Shown: positions 34,737 through 43,583, counted from the first letter of the stretch. The stretch is 64,000 nucleotides of DNA from Streptomyces sp. NBS 14/10 (GCF_002224125.1 NZ_NCSM01000070.1:44295-108294); one strand, 5' to 3'. A program made the numbers and translations. Notes: generated by a model from the sequence alone, not told the origin.

Positions 34737-35582
34737 TCATCCGACCCGCCGCAGGGCCTTCTCCCGGCGTTCGGCCACGCTCGACCCCGACTCCCGGCGC
34801 GCCATCCGCCGCAGTACGACCGGGGCAACGGCGAGGCCGAGCGCGGCCCAGGCCCCCAGCACTCCGACGGTCTCCAGGTGCCGCCAGGAGTCCCCGATCT
34901 CGATGTCGACCGCCGCGTCCGGCAGCAGGGCCGACCGCATGCCAAGGCCGAGCCAGTAGATCGGGAACGCCTGGGCGATCCACTCCACCCACTCCGGCAG
35001 CGCGGTGACCGGGTAGAAGATGCCGGAGATCGCCATCAGGCCCAGGACCGGCAGCTGGACGAGCGCTTGGCCGCGCGCGCTGGGGAACATCGAGCCCAGC
35101 ACCGCGCCGAGGGGCAGGGTCGCCAACATGCCCAGGGCCAGCACCCAGGCCACCGTCAGCCAGGACGCCGCGCTGCCGACCGCCAGGCCGTCGATGAGCA
35201 GCAGGCCGGGGAGGAGCAGGATGGCGAGATCGGCGAGGAGTCCGCCGGCCACCGAGACGACCTTGCCGACGAGGTAGCCGCGCATCCCGTGCGGGGTGGC
35301 CTTGGCGCGCAGCAGGGTCCCGTCCTCGCGGTCGGCGGTGAGCAGTTGGCTCATGGTGACCATGCCCATCGCCGCGTTCATCCCCAGGACGCTGGGCAGG
35401 GCCATGCTGCCGAGCAGGAGCCCGCCGCTCAGTGTGGTGTCCCGCATGAAGTACATGGCGGTCAGCATCAGCACCGGCCACAGCAGATGGGACAGCAGCT
35501 CGGCGCCGTTGGTGAACGACTGCCGCAGTTCGATCACGCCGCGGCTCCAGCCCGCCCGCAGCGCCGCGGTTCCGGGGTTCAC
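34737..35582 (-). CDS. ABC-2 type exporter, membrane subunit
   Basis: 281 residues from GTG 35582, overlapping the ATPase stop by GTGA. Six helices are visible, with the ABC-2 signature in the last third: ALVQLPVLGLMAISGIFYPVTALPEWVEWIAQAFPIYWLGLGMR. ATADREDGTLLRAKATP-type sequence after helix 2 is typical of DrrB-like permeases. It forms the channel for the adjacent ATPase. Such pairs export antibiotics or lipids. The tail is Arg-rich and cytoplasmic. Confidence 0.92.
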   Translation of the reverse strand: MNPGTAALRAGWSRGVIELRQSFTNGAELLSHLLWPVLMLTAMYFMRDTTLSGGLLLGSMALPSVLGMNAAMGMVTMSQLLTADREDGTLLRAKATPHGMRGYLVGKVVSVAGGLLADLAILLLPGLLLIDGLAVGSAASWLTVAWVLALGMLATLPLGAVLGSMFPSARGQALVQLPVLGLMAISGIFYPVTALPEWVEWIAQAFPIYWLGLGMRSALLPDAAVDIEIGDSWRHLETVGVLGAWAALGLAVAPVVLRRMARRESGSSVAERREKALRRVG

Positions 35583-36592
35583 CGGCCCACCCCCGTCGAC
35601 TCATGCCCCGTCGACTCATGCCCCGTCGACTCACGCCGTACCGACCCGCTGCGCCCCGACTCACGCCGTACCGGCAAACTGCGCGTCGGCTCACGCCCCG
35701 CCGCGTCCTCGCTCTGCCGGACCAGCGCCCGGTAGGTGTCCTCCAACGAGGCGCGGCGTACCTCGAGTTCGCCGATCGCCTCGCCGTACCGGCCGAACAG
35801 CCCGCGTACGAAGGCGGTGGAATCGGCGGTCGACGCCGTGAAGCGCTCACCGCCCCGCGTCCAGCGCACCTCGTCCTCGCCCGCGATCCGCCGCGCCAGC
35901 CCGTCCACCGAGCCGTCCGCGATGATCCGCCCGCCGGCCAGGATCAGGACGCGGTCGGCGAGCTTGCCCGCCTCGTCCAGGTCGTGGGTGGTGAGCAGGA
36001 TCGTGGTCGCGTGGTCCGCCGCGAGGCGGTGGACGAGGTCGTGGAACTCATGCCGGGCCTCGGGGTCGAATCCCGTGGTGGGCTCGTCGAGGAACAACAG
36101 CTCGGGGCGGCCCACGATGCCGATGGCCACGTCCAGTCTGCGCCGCTGACCGCCGGACAGCGTCTTGATCTTCTTGCCCGCGTGGTCGGTCAGGCCGACC
36201 GCCGCGACGAGTTCGTCCGGGTCCCACGGCCGAGGCATCGCCGCGGTGGAGTACGCGGCGTAGTAGCCGCCCAAGTGGGCGAGGAGTTCACGCACCCGCC
36301 ACTTGCCGTGGTCCCGCCAGGACTGCAGGACCACCCCCACCCGCGCCCGCCACCGCTCGTCGCCCTGCGCCGGATCCGCGCCGAGCACCTGGACGCGGCC
36401 CGCCGACCGCGCCCGGAAGCCTTCCAGGATCTCGATGGTGGTGGTCTTGCCCGCCCCGTTCGGCCCGAGGAGCGCCAACACCTCCCCGTGGCGCGCCTGG
36501 AACGTCACATCGCGCAGGACGTCGACCGAGCCGTACCGCATACGCAGCCCGTCGACGTCGAGCGCGACTTCTTCGCGTGCCGCCGTCTTCAT
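35579..36592 (-). CDS. ABC transporter ATP-binding protein, DrrA-like
   Basis: 337 residues from ATG 36592. Walker A GPNGAGKTTTIEILEG, Q-loop, signature LSGGQRRRLDVAIGI, Walker B LLFLDEPTTGFDP and switch His TTHDLDEAGKLADRV are all intact. A DrrA-like C-terminal region runs to about 305. The last 30 residues contain HESTGHESTG and RRESG units from tandem 15-bp DNA repeats and are probably disordered. It pairs with the ABC-2 permease, and the divergent GbsR/MarR-type gene is the likely repressor. Confidence 0.94.
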   Translation of the reverse strand: MKTAAREEVALDVDGLRMRYGSVDVLRDVTFQARHGEVLALLGPNGAGKTTTIEILEGFRARSAGRVQVLGADPAQGDERWRARVGVVLQSWRDHGKWRVRELLAHLGGYYAAYSTAAMPRPWDPDELVAAVGLTDHAGKKIKTLSGGQRRRLDVAIGIVGRPELLFLDEPTTGFDPEARHEFHDLVHRLAADHATTILLTTHDLDEAGKLADRVLILAGGRIIADGSVDGLARRIAGEDEVRWTRGGERFTASTADSTAFVRGLFGRYGEAIGELEVRRASLEDTYRALVRQSEDAAGREPTRSLPVRRESGRSGSVRRESTGHESTGHESTGVGR

Positions 36593-36603
36593 GTCACCTC
36601 ACT

Positions 36604-36737
36604 CAATGCGTTTGAACGACACGAAAGCTACGTTGCGTTTCATAAACCGTCAACACCAACTACCCACTCTTCCAAGGGACGTTGCAATGAAATTGAAGGC
36701 AAATGCAACGCATTCCTGGATCTCTCGTTGCAATGAG
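36604..36737. promoter_or_regulatory. Cluster of TTGCAATGA-like operator half-sites
   Basis: The divergent region is AT-rich and repeats one word: caatgcgttt (36604), cgttgcgtttcat (36631), gttgcaatga (36681), aaatgcaacgcatt (36701) and gttgcaatgag (36727). Copies at 36681 and 36701 face each other as GTTGCA...TGCAAC. They flank both promoters and suit a dimeric winged-helix repressor. Half-site words are directly visible; binding is inferred. Confidence 0.6.
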
Positions 36738-36790
36738 CTGACCGTGAACGCATACTGGACCGGCCATCGACAACCACGGGAGGCGCACCG

Positions 36791-37741
36791 ATGCCGGGAG
36801 GCAGGCTGACCCAAGGGGACCGCCAGGACATCGCCTCGGGGCTGGCCGAGGGACTCGGCTACGCCGAGATCGCCCGGCGGCTCGGCCGGCCGACATCGAC
36901 CATCAGCCGGGAGGTGGCCCGCAACGGCGGACCCGACGGCTACCGGGCCGACCGGGCTCATCGGGCCACCGAGCGGCGTTCGCGCCGCCCCGGGCCACCC
37001 CGGCGCCCGGAGCCCCCGGCCGCCATCAGCGCCGACGGGCGCGACCCCGAGGCGGTACGCGCCTTCGCCGAGGAGTTCGCGGGGCTGATGGTGCAGACGG
37101 GGCTGACCCGCATGGTGGCCCGCGTGTTCGCCCAGCTGTTCACCACCGACTCCGGCCGGCTCGGCTCGGCCGAGCTGGTCCAGCAACTGCGGGTCAGCCC
37201 CGCGTCGGTGTCCAAGGCCATCGGCTATCTCGAGGGGCAGGAGCTGATACGCCGCGAACGCGCCCCAGGGGGGCGGCGCGAGCTGTACGTCATCGACGAC
37301 GACGTCTGGATCCGGTCGTGGATAACGAGCGCCTATACGACCGAGATGTGGGTTCGGACCGCGCGGCGTGGGGTCGATCTCTTCGACGCCGGAACGCCCG
37401 CCGGGGCCCGGCTGGACCAGATGCGCCAGTTCTTCGCCGGCCTCAGCGACAACATGTCCGGAGGGCCCGACGCCGCCCTGGCCGCCGACGTACTGACCGT
37501 GCTCGCGGCGCTCGTCCACACCGGCGCGCCGCTCGCCGCGGACCAGTTGGCCACCGCGCTGGACTGGCCCACGGACCGCCTCGCCGACGCGCTGCGCGCG
37601 GCCGAGGAGCACCCGGACGTCAGCTCCCCCGTCGCGCTCCGGCGCACCGCCCCCGACACGTACGCCGTCGCCGCCCGGCCCGAGTGGCTGACCCCGCCCC
37701 AGCGCGAAGCCCTCGCCCGCCACCGGCTGCCGGGGGCCTAG
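36791..37741 (+). CDS. GbsR/MarR-type regulator with N-terminal IS30-like HTH
   Basis: 316 residues. Residues 1-60 are a helix-turn-helix like those of IS30 transposases: LTQGDRQDIASGLAEGLGYAEIARRLGRPTSTISREVARNGG. After a basic Pro/Arg linker comes a GbsR/MarR winged helix at about 90-165 (GLMVQTGLTRMVARVFAQLFTTDSGRLGSAELVQQLRVSPASVSKAIGYLEGQELIRRER), then a helical C-terminal domain. The family usually represses divergent ABC exporters. The arrangement with two DNA-binding modules and the many TTGCAATGA half-sites upstream fits autoregulation plus repression of the exporter genes. Confidence 0.9.
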   Translation: MPGGRLTQGDRQDIASGLAEGLGYAEIARRLGRPTSTISREVARNGGPDGYRADRAHRATERRSRRPGPPRRPEPPAAISADGRDPEAVRAFAEEFAGLMVQTGLTRMVARVFAQLFTTDSGRLGSAELVQQLRVSPASVSKAIGYLEGQELIRRERAPGGRRELYVIDDDVWIRSWITSAYTTEMWVRTARRGVDLFDAGTPAGARLDQMRQFFAGLSDNMSGGPDAALAADVLTVLAALVHTGAPLAADQLATALDWPTDRLADALRAAEEHPDVSSPVALRRTAPDTYAVAARPEWLTPPQREALARHRLPGA

Positions 37742-37802
37742 CTGGCTAGGGTGTAAGGGCAGACACAGCAAGCAGGGCAGCAGGCAGGAAGGAAGTCCCG
37801 GT

Positions 37803-38846
37803 ATGGCGGAGCCCGTCCGGACCAGGCGCCGCCGGGGGACGGCCGGCTCCCGGGTTCTGATGGCGGACGTCGCCCGCCTCGCGGGGGTGTCAGGCCAGAC
37901 CGTCTCGCGGGTGCTCAACGACCACCCGAGCGTCCGGGAGGAGACCCGCGAGCGGGTGCGGGCCGCGATGCGGGAGCTGGGCTACCGCCCGACCGCCAGC
38001 GCCCGCACGCTGGCCAGCGGGCGCAGCCGGATGCTCGGTGTGATCTCCTTCGACGCGACCCGCTTCGGCCCGGCCGCCATTTTGGCCGGCATCAACGAGG
38101 CGGCCCAGTCGGCCGGTTATCTGGTCAGCACGATCGCGCTGACCGCCACCGACCAGGCGTCCGTGGCGGGCGCGCTGGACCGGCTGCTCGGCGAGGGCGC
38201 GGACGGGGTGATCGCCATCGCGCCGCAGCGCTCGGTGGGCCAGGCCCTGGTCGGGTCGGGCCATGACATTCCGCTGGTCACCCTCGACAAGAGCTTCGGG
38301 GAGCGGGTCCCGGTCGTCGCCGGGGACTCGGCGTCCGGCGCCCGCCAGGCCACCGAGCATCTGCTGGGCCTCGGCCACCGTACGGTCTGGCATATCGCGG
38401 GCCCCGTCGGCTGGATCGCGGCGGAGGCCCGCCTCGACGGCTGGCGGGCGGCACTGAAGGACGCGGGGGCCGTCGCACCCGAGCCGCTGTTCGGCGACTG
38501 GAGCGCGGACTCCGGCTATGAGCTGGGCCGCCGGGTGGCCGAGCGGCCGGAGGTCACCGCGGTCTTCGTGTCCAACGACCAGATGGCGGTGGGCGTGCTG
38601 CGCGCGCTGCACGAGGCCGGGCGCCGGGTGCCCGAGGACGTCAGCGTGGTCGGCTACGACGACATCCCCGAGGCCGCGCATCTGCTACCGCCGCTGACCA
38701 CGGTCCGTACGGACTTCGCCGAGGTCGGCCGGCGCTGTCTGGCCCTGATGCTGGACCAGCTGCACCGGGCGCCCGGGCCCGGGGTCCGCGTGGACATCCC
38801 CACGGAGCTGGTCGTCCGCCGCAGCACCGGCCCGGCGCCCGCCTGA
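37803..38846 (+). CDS. LacI-family transcriptional regulator
   Basis: 347 residues from ATG 37803 with GGAAGGAAG upstream. The N-terminal HTH and hinge are canonical: LMADVARLAGVSGQTVSRVLNDHPSVREETRERVRAAMRELGYRPTASARTLASGRS. A periplasmic-binding-like effector domain follows (LGVISFDATRFGPAAILAGI, VVAGDSASGARQATEHLLGLGHRTVWHIAGP, AVFVSNDQMAVGVLRALHEAG, ISVVGYDDIPEAAHLLPPLTTVRTDF-type). It senses a sugar. No sugar operon adjoins, so targets are unlinked. It does not look like CebR, whose operator is found at 59876. Confidence 0.93.
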   Translation: MAEPVRTRRRRGTAGSRVLMADVARLAGVSGQTVSRVLNDHPSVREETRERVRAAMRELGYRPTASARTLASGRSRMLGVISFDATRFGPAAILAGINEAAQSAGYLVSTIALTATDQASVAGALDRLLGEGADGVIAIAPQRSVGQALVGSGHDIPLVTLDKSFGERVPVVAGDSASGARQATEHLLGLGHRTVWHIAGPVGWIAAEARLDGWRAALKDAGAVAPEPLFGDWSADSGYELGRRVAERPEVTAVFVSNDQMAVGVLRALHEAGRRVPEDVSVVGYDDIPEAAHLLPPLTTVRTDFAEVGRRCLALMLDQLHRAPGPGVRVDIPTELVVRRSTGPAPA

Positions 38847-38974
38847 GCCGGGAGGCGGGGAGGCGCGGAGCCCGGGAGCCGGGGAGCCCGGCAGCCGGGG
38901 CGCGCCGTTCCGGGGTGTGACACGGCCCCCCACCCGGCTCCCGTCCGGGCCCGCGCGCTGTGAGACTGGACGAC

Positions 38975-39801
38975 ATGGCAGGTGAGCAGCAGCACAGCAC
39001 TGGCGGTAGCGGCAGCAGTAGCGCCAGCGGCAGCGGTACGGAGCTGGGGCGGTTTCTGCGCGCCCGGCGCACCCAGGTCACCCCCGACCAGGTCGGCCTG
39101 ACCGCCGGCCCCGGTCTGCGCCGCACTCCCGGTCTGCGCCGCGAAGAGCTCGCCGCCCTCGCCCGCGCCCTGCGCATGGACGACGACGAGCGCGACCATC
39201 TGCGCGAGCTGGCCGCCCGCGCCGCCCGGTACGCGCCCGAGCTCCCGGCCGGCCACCTCACGTTGGTGAAACCACCCTCAGTTCCCAGGCCATGAACCTG
39301 GAGGGGACCGCTCCTGAGCAGTGAGCGGGTGTGAGCCCGCACACTGGCACGCCCCGAACGGTCTTGGGCGCACTGGTCCCCGGCGTACTCGGCCCCGGGG
39401 TGGCGACACGGATCTTGTCCGTGGTCCGAGCCCGGGAGGCCAGTTCCCTGCACGACCTGGCCTGTGGGCCCGGCCAGAGGCGACGGGGAGGCCCTGAACC
39501 ATCACTCCGGTGGAGCAGGGGCCCCGCACGCTGGCACCGAACCCGGCGTCCCAGATCGCGACTTCACGTTGCCCTGCGCTGCACAGGGCACCGCAACCCC
39601 GAAAGCCGACCATCACACGAACGAGCTAAAGGGCCGACGCGTACACTCCCCGGCCAGCGCCTGGGCGTGTACATCGCCGAGCCGGGCACCCCGGACTACG
39701 ACGCGATGACGCTCCTCGACATGACGGCCATGGCCGCTCCCCAGCGCGCGAAGAACGCGGAGAACCCAGAGAAGCCGACGCCGGCAGACCACCGGCACTG
39801 A
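38975..39801 (+). pseudogene. Decayed MmyB-type XRE regulator
   Basis: The left part begins like MmyB-family regulators (LGRFLRARRTQVTPDQVGL...GLRRTPGLRREELAAL) but jumps straight to ARALRMDDDERDHLRELAARAAR. The usual 30-odd residues between, including the recognition helix, are missing; both sides share gccctcgcc, so slippage deletion is likely. It then skips most of the ligand domain to GHLTL, and shifts frame so that the original reading continues as AMNLEGT at 39288-39309. After a 339-bp insertion the true C-terminus resumes: PGQRLGVYIAEPGTPDYDAMTLLDM. No functional DNA-binding protein can be made. Confidence 0.75.
39310..39648. other. 339-bp non-coding insertion within the MmyB pseudogene
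   Basis: Removing 39310-39648 joins EGT directly to PGQRLGVYIAEPG in one frame, so this segment was inserted. It has no credible gene and no obvious terminal inverted repeats. Two related blocks occur inside: cccgcacactggcacgcccc (about 39336) and ccccgcacgctggcaccgaa (about 39525). CT dinucleotides occur just inside both edges. It could be the non-coding end of an IS110-type element or another small non-autonomous element; neither is shown. Confidence 0.55.
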
Positions 39802-39842
39802 GCACGGCACAGCCCCGGCCCCGGCCCCGTATGCTCGCGGAC

Positions 39843-40340
39843 ATGATCACGGTCAGGTTGGAGCGGCTTCGGGCGGACCACGCACCCGCCCTGCTGGCTT
39901 TCGAGCGGGAAAACAGGGCCTACTTCGCGCGGTCCATCCCGGACCGGGGCGACTCGTATTTCACGGAGTTCGCCTCCATCCACCAGCTCCGGCTCGACGA
40001 GCAGGAGGCCGGTGTGTGCCACTTCCATGTGGTCCTGGACGAGGCGGGAGAGCTGGTCGGCCGGGTGAATCTGGTGGACGTCCTGGAAGGCACCGCCGAG
40101 CTCGGCTACCGCGTCGGCGAGCGGGCCACGGGGCGGGGTGTCGCGACGGCCGCGGTAGCGCAGGTGTGCCGGCTGGCCGCGGACTCGTACGGGCTCTCGG
40201 CCCTCATCGCGGCGGCCACGCTCGACAACCATGCCTCCACGGCCGTGCTCCGGCGCAGCGGGTTCACGGCCGTGGAGGACATCGAGCTGAACGGGCGGCC
40301 CGCGGTCCGTTACCGGCTCCGGCTCACCGCCCCACGCTGA
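39843..40340 (+). CDS. GNAT acetyltransferase, RimJ/RimL type
   Basis: 165 residues from ATG 39843 (a GTG 12 bases earlier is possible). The RimJ/RimL-like pattern is seen: VRLERLRADHAPALLAFERENRAYFARSIPDRGDSYF, ELVGRVNLVDVLEGTAELGYRVGERATGRGVATAAVAQVCRLAADSYGLSALIAAATLDNHASTAVLRRSGF. The acetyl-CoA loop GERATGRGVATAAV is intact. Such enzymes acetylate ribosomal protein N-termini or small amines; the substrate is unknown. It is convergent with the UvrA-like gene. Confidence 0.9.
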   Translation: MITVRLERLRADHAPALLAFERENRAYFARSIPDRGDSYFTEFASIHQLRLDEQEAGVCHFHVVLDEAGELVGRVNLVDVLEGTAELGYRVGERATGRGVATAAVAQVCRLAADSYGLSALIAAATLDNHASTAVLRRSGFTAVEDIELNGRPAVRYRLRLTAPR

Positions 40341-40353
40341 CCGCGTCGGAGCA

Positions 40354-42630
40354 TCAGCCTCCCACGTACTCCCGCAGATGACGGGCGGTCAGTGTGTCCG
40401 CGCCGGCCACCAGGTCGGCGGGGGTCCCGGTGAACACCACCTGTCCGCCGTCGTGCCCGCCGCCCGGACCGAGGTCGACGAGCCAGTCGGCGTGGGCCAT
40501 CACGGCCTGGTGGTGTTCGATGACGATGACCGTGTTGCCGTCGTCGACCAGCCGGTCCAGCAGGGCCAGCAGCTTGTCGACGTCCGCCATGTGCAGTCCG
40601 GTGGTCGGCTCGTCCAGGATGTACGTCGAGGACTTCTCGGCCATGTGGATGGCCAGCTTGAGCCGCTGGCGCTCGCCACCGGAGAGGGTGTTCAGCGGCT
40701 GGCCGAGCCGCAGATAGCTCAGCCCGACGTCCACCAGCCGCCCCAGGAGGGTGTGCGCCTGCCCCGAGGGGAAGAACTCGTACGCCTCGGCCACCGACAT
40801 GCCCAGCACCTCGCTGATGTTCTTGCCGCGCAGCGTGTACGTCAGCACCTCGGGCGTGAACCGCTTGCCGTCGCACTCCTCGCACACCGACGCCACCCCG
40901 GCCATCATCGCCAGATCGGTGTAGATGAGCCCGATGCCGTTGCACTTGGGGCAGGCGCCCTCCGAGTTTGCGCTGAACAGCGCCGCCTTGACGCCGTTGG
41001 CCTTGGCGAAGGCGGTGCGGATCGGGCCGAGCAGCCCGGTGTACGTGGCAGGGTTGGAGCGGCGGGAGCCGCGGATGGGCGACTGGTCGGCCACCACCAC
41101 CCCGTCCCGCCCGGCCAGATAGCCGTGGATCAGCGAGCTCTTGCCCGAACCGGCCACGCCGGTGACCACGGTCAGCACGCCGGTCGGGATGTCCACGTCG
41201 ACGCTCTTCAGGTTGTGCAGATCCGCGCCCTTGATGGTCAGCCGGCCACGCGGGGTACGTACGGTCTCGCGCAGCCGCGTCCGGTGTTCCAGGTGGCGCC
41301 CGGTGAGGGTGGCGGAGGCGCGCAGCCCGGCGATGTCCCCGCTGTAGCAGATCTCGCCGCCGCCCGTACCCGCCCCGGGGCCGAGGTCCACGACATGGTC
41401 GGCGATCGCGATCACCTCGGGCTTGTGCTCGACGACCAGCACCGTGTTGCCCTTGTCGCGCAGCCGCAGCAGCAGGTCGTTCATCCGCTGGATGTCGTGC
41501 GGGTGCAGGCCGACGGTCGGCTCGTCGAAGACGTAGGTCACATCGGTCAGGCTGGAGCCGAGGTGGCGCACCATCTTGACCCGCTGCGCCTCGCCGCCGG
41601 AGAGGGTGGCGGAAGCGCGGTCGAGGCTCAGATAGCCGAGCCCGATCTCGACGAGCGAATCCAGCAGATGCCGCAGATTGCCCAGCAGCGGGGCCACCGA
41701 CGGGTCGTCGATGGACCGTATGAACTCGGCGAGGTCGCTGATCTGCATGGCCGAGCACTGGGCGATGTTGACCTCGCCGATCGTCGAGGACAGCGCGGCG
41801 GCGCTCAGCCTGCTGCCGCCGCAGTCCGGGCAGTCGGCGAAGACGACGGCCCGGTCCACGAAGGCGCGGATATGGGCCTGCATGGACTCGCGGTCCTTGG
41901 TGAGATAGATCCGCTGGATCTTGGTGACAAGGCCCTCGTAAGTGACGTTGATGGAGCCGACCTTGACCTTGGTGGACTCCTTGTGGAGGAAGTCCGCCCA
42001 CTCCTGCTCGGTGAAGTCCTTGAGCTTCTTGTCCGGGTCGTGGAAGCCGGACTGGGCCATGACCTGCCAGTACCAGGTGTCCACGCCGAAGCTCGGGACG
42101 GTGATGGCCCCTTCGTTCAGCGAGAGCTCGCGGTCCACCAGCTGTTCGACGTCGATCTTCGACACCTGACCGAGCCCCTCGCAGGCCGGGCACATGCCCT
42201 CGGGGGTGTTGAAGCTGAAGGCGGAGGACGTCCCGATATGCGGGGTGCCGACGCGGCTGAAGACGATCCGCAGCATGGTGTACGCATCGGTGGCGGTGCC
42301 CACGGTGGAGCGCGAGTTGGCGCCGATCCGCTCCTGGTCGACGACGATCGCGGCGCTCAGATTGTGCAGCCCGTCCACGTCGGGGCGGCTCAGGCTCGGC
42401 ATGAACGACTGGATGAAGGCCGTGTACGTCTCGTTGATCAGGCGCTGCGACTCGGCGGCGATGGTGCCGAACACCAGCGAGGACTTCCCGGACCCGGACA
42501 CTCCGGTGAAGACCGTGAGCCTGCGCTTGGGGATGTCCAGGGAGACGTCCTTGAGGTTGTTCGCTCGGGCTCCGCGGACCTGGATCAGATGGTGGCTGTC
42601 GGCCGGGCGGGGTCCGGACGTGGCGTTCAC
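40354..42630 (-). CDS. UvrA-like ATPase, drug-resistance paralogue (DrrC type)
   Basis: 758 residues from GTG 42630 with AGGAGGAG seven bases upstream. Two ABC modules are present: Walker A GVSGSGKSSLVFGTIAAESQRL near 45 and GVAGSGKSSLIHGYL near 455, signatures LSGGEAQRVK and LSGGERQRLK, and paired CxxC zinc motifs (CPACEGLG, CPDCGGSRL, CPKCNGIGL, CEECDGKRF). The UvrB-binding domain of true UvrA (about 950 residues) is missing, as in DrrC-type UvrA paralogues that protect against DNA-intercalating antibiotics. It diverges from a TetR gene across a palindromic operator. Confidence 0.93.
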   Translation of the reverse strand: MNATSGPRPADSHHLIQVRGARANNLKDVSLDIPKRRLTVFTGVSGSGKSSLVFGTIAAESQRLINETYTAFIQSFMPSLSRPDVDGLHNLSAAIVVDQERIGANSRSTVGTATDAYTMLRIVFSRVGTPHIGTSSAFSFNTPEGMCPACEGLGQVSKIDVEQLVDRELSLNEGAITVPSFGVDTWYWQVMAQSGFHDPDKKLKDFTEQEWADFLHKESTKVKVGSINVTYEGLVTKIQRIYLTKDRESMQAHIRAFVDRAVVFADCPDCGGSRLSAAALSSTIGEVNIAQCSAMQISDLAEFIRSIDDPSVAPLLGNLRHLLDSLVEIGLGYLSLDRASATLSGGEAQRVKMVRHLGSSLTDVTYVFDEPTVGLHPHDIQRMNDLLLRLRDKGNTVLVVEHKPEVIAIADHVVDLGPGAGTGGGEICYSGDIAGLRASATLTGRHLEHRTRLRETVRTPRGRLTIKGADLHNLKSVDVDIPTGVLTVVTGVAGSGKSSLIHGYLAGRDGVVVADQSPIRGSRRSNPATYTGLLGPIRTAFAKANGVKAALFSANSEGACPKCNGIGLIYTDLAMMAGVASVCEECDGKRFTPEVLTYTLRGKNISEVLGMSVAEAYEFFPSGQAHTLLGRLVDVGLSYLRLGQPLNTLSGGERQRLKLAIHMAEKSSTYILDEPTTGLHMADVDKLLALLDRLVDDGNTVIVIEHHQAVMAHADWLVDLGPGGGHDGGQVVFTGTPADLVAGADTLTARHLREYVGG

Positions 42631-42656
42631 GGCTACTCCTCCTGGAACAGAAAACA

Positions 42657-42671
42657 GGGTACGCCGTACCC
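42657..42671. promoter_or_regulatory. Perfect 15-bp palindrome, candidate TetR operator
   Basis: GGGTACGCCGTACCC is symmetric around one central base and is followed by ctatacaacgtacgg, a related half-site with a TATACA box. It lies 27 bases upstream of the UvrA-like start, in the region shared with the divergent TetR gene. Confidence 0.6.
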
Positions 42672-42781
42672 TATACAACGTACGGAGTAACCGCGCGACA
42701 AAATAGCCGCGGAGGAGCACAGCCCGGACGACACGGCTCGGACAACACAGCTCGGACGACAAGGAACGGTGAACGGTACCG

Positions 42782-43567
42782 ATGGCCAAGGAACGCAGCG
42801 GCGCGGGCGACCCGGCCCGCACCCTGGAACTGCTGTGGCGCGAGCCCGCACCCGCGGACGCGCCACCCCGCCGCGGCCCCAAGCAGGGCCTCAGCGTCGA
42901 CGCCGTCGTCCAGGCCGCCATCGCGCTCGCCGACTCCGGCGGCCTGGAGGCGCTGACCATGCGGGGCGTGGCCCAGCGGCTCGGCGTCACACCGATGACC
43001 CTCTATACGTACGTCCCCGCCAAGGCCGAACTGCTCGACCTCATGCTGGACACCGCCTATCTGGAGATGGAGCGCGCCGCGCCGCCGATGCCGCGCGCGC
43101 CCTGGCGCGCCAGGGTCGAGGCCGTCGCCCGCGAGAACCTGGCGCTGTGCCGCCGCCACCCCTGGGTGGCGACCCTGCCCGCCACCCGCCCGCCACTCGG
43201 CCCCGGGGTCATCGCCAAGTACGAGCACGAACTGGCCGCCTTCGAGGGCCTGGGCCTGGACGACATCGAGATCGACGCCGCGCTCACCTTCCTGCTCGAC
43301 TTCGTCCGCGCCGCGGCCCGCGCCGAACTGGAGGCCCAGGCGGCCGGCCGGGACAGCGCGATGTCCGACGCGCAGTGGTGGGAGGCCCACGCCCCCCTGC
43401 TGGCCAAAATCTTCGACGCCGAGCGCTATCCCCTCGCGGCCCGGGTGGGCAGCGCCGCGGGCGAGGCCCACCAGAGCCCGTACAACCCCGAATACGCCTT
43501 CCGCTTCGGCCTGGCACGGGTCCTGGACGGCCTCGCTGCGCTCATCGAGTCACGAGCGGCCTCATAG
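42782..43567 (+). CDS. TetR/AcrR-family regulator
   Basis: 261 residues. The HTH lies unusually far in, at about 38-85: GLSVDAVVQAAIALADSGGLEALTMRGVAQRLGVTPMTLYTYVPAKAELLDLML. The C-terminal part is the helical TetR_C type found in regulators of drug-resistance genes (GVIAKYEHELAAFEGLGLDDIEIDAALTFLLDFVRAAARAELEA). It diverges from the UvrA-like ATPase gene, its likely target, with induction by the drug the ATPase counters. Confidence 0.93.
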   Translation: MAKERSGAGDPARTLELLWREPAPADAPPRRGPKQGLSVDAVVQAAIALADSGGLEALTMRGVAQRLGVTPMTLYTYVPAKAELLDLMLDTAYLEMERAAPPMPRAPWRARVEAVARENLALCRRHPWVATLPATRPPLGPGVIAKYEHELAAFEGLGLDDIEIDAALTFLLDFVRAAARAELEAQAAGRDSAMSDAQWWEAHAPLLAKIFDAERYPLAARVGSAAGEAHQSPYNPEYAFRFGLARVLDGLAALIESRAAS

Positions 43568-43583
43568 CGGGCTCTCAGTGGAC

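Noticed and set aside
37803..38846. The LacI-family gene as CebR itself
   Set aside because: It is not beside a cellobiose ABC operon or beta-glucosidase, and no TGGGAGCGCTCCCA site lies near it.
40378..42690. 770-codon plus-strand open frame
   Set aside because: It is antisense to the UvrA-like gene, whose motifs are unmistakable.
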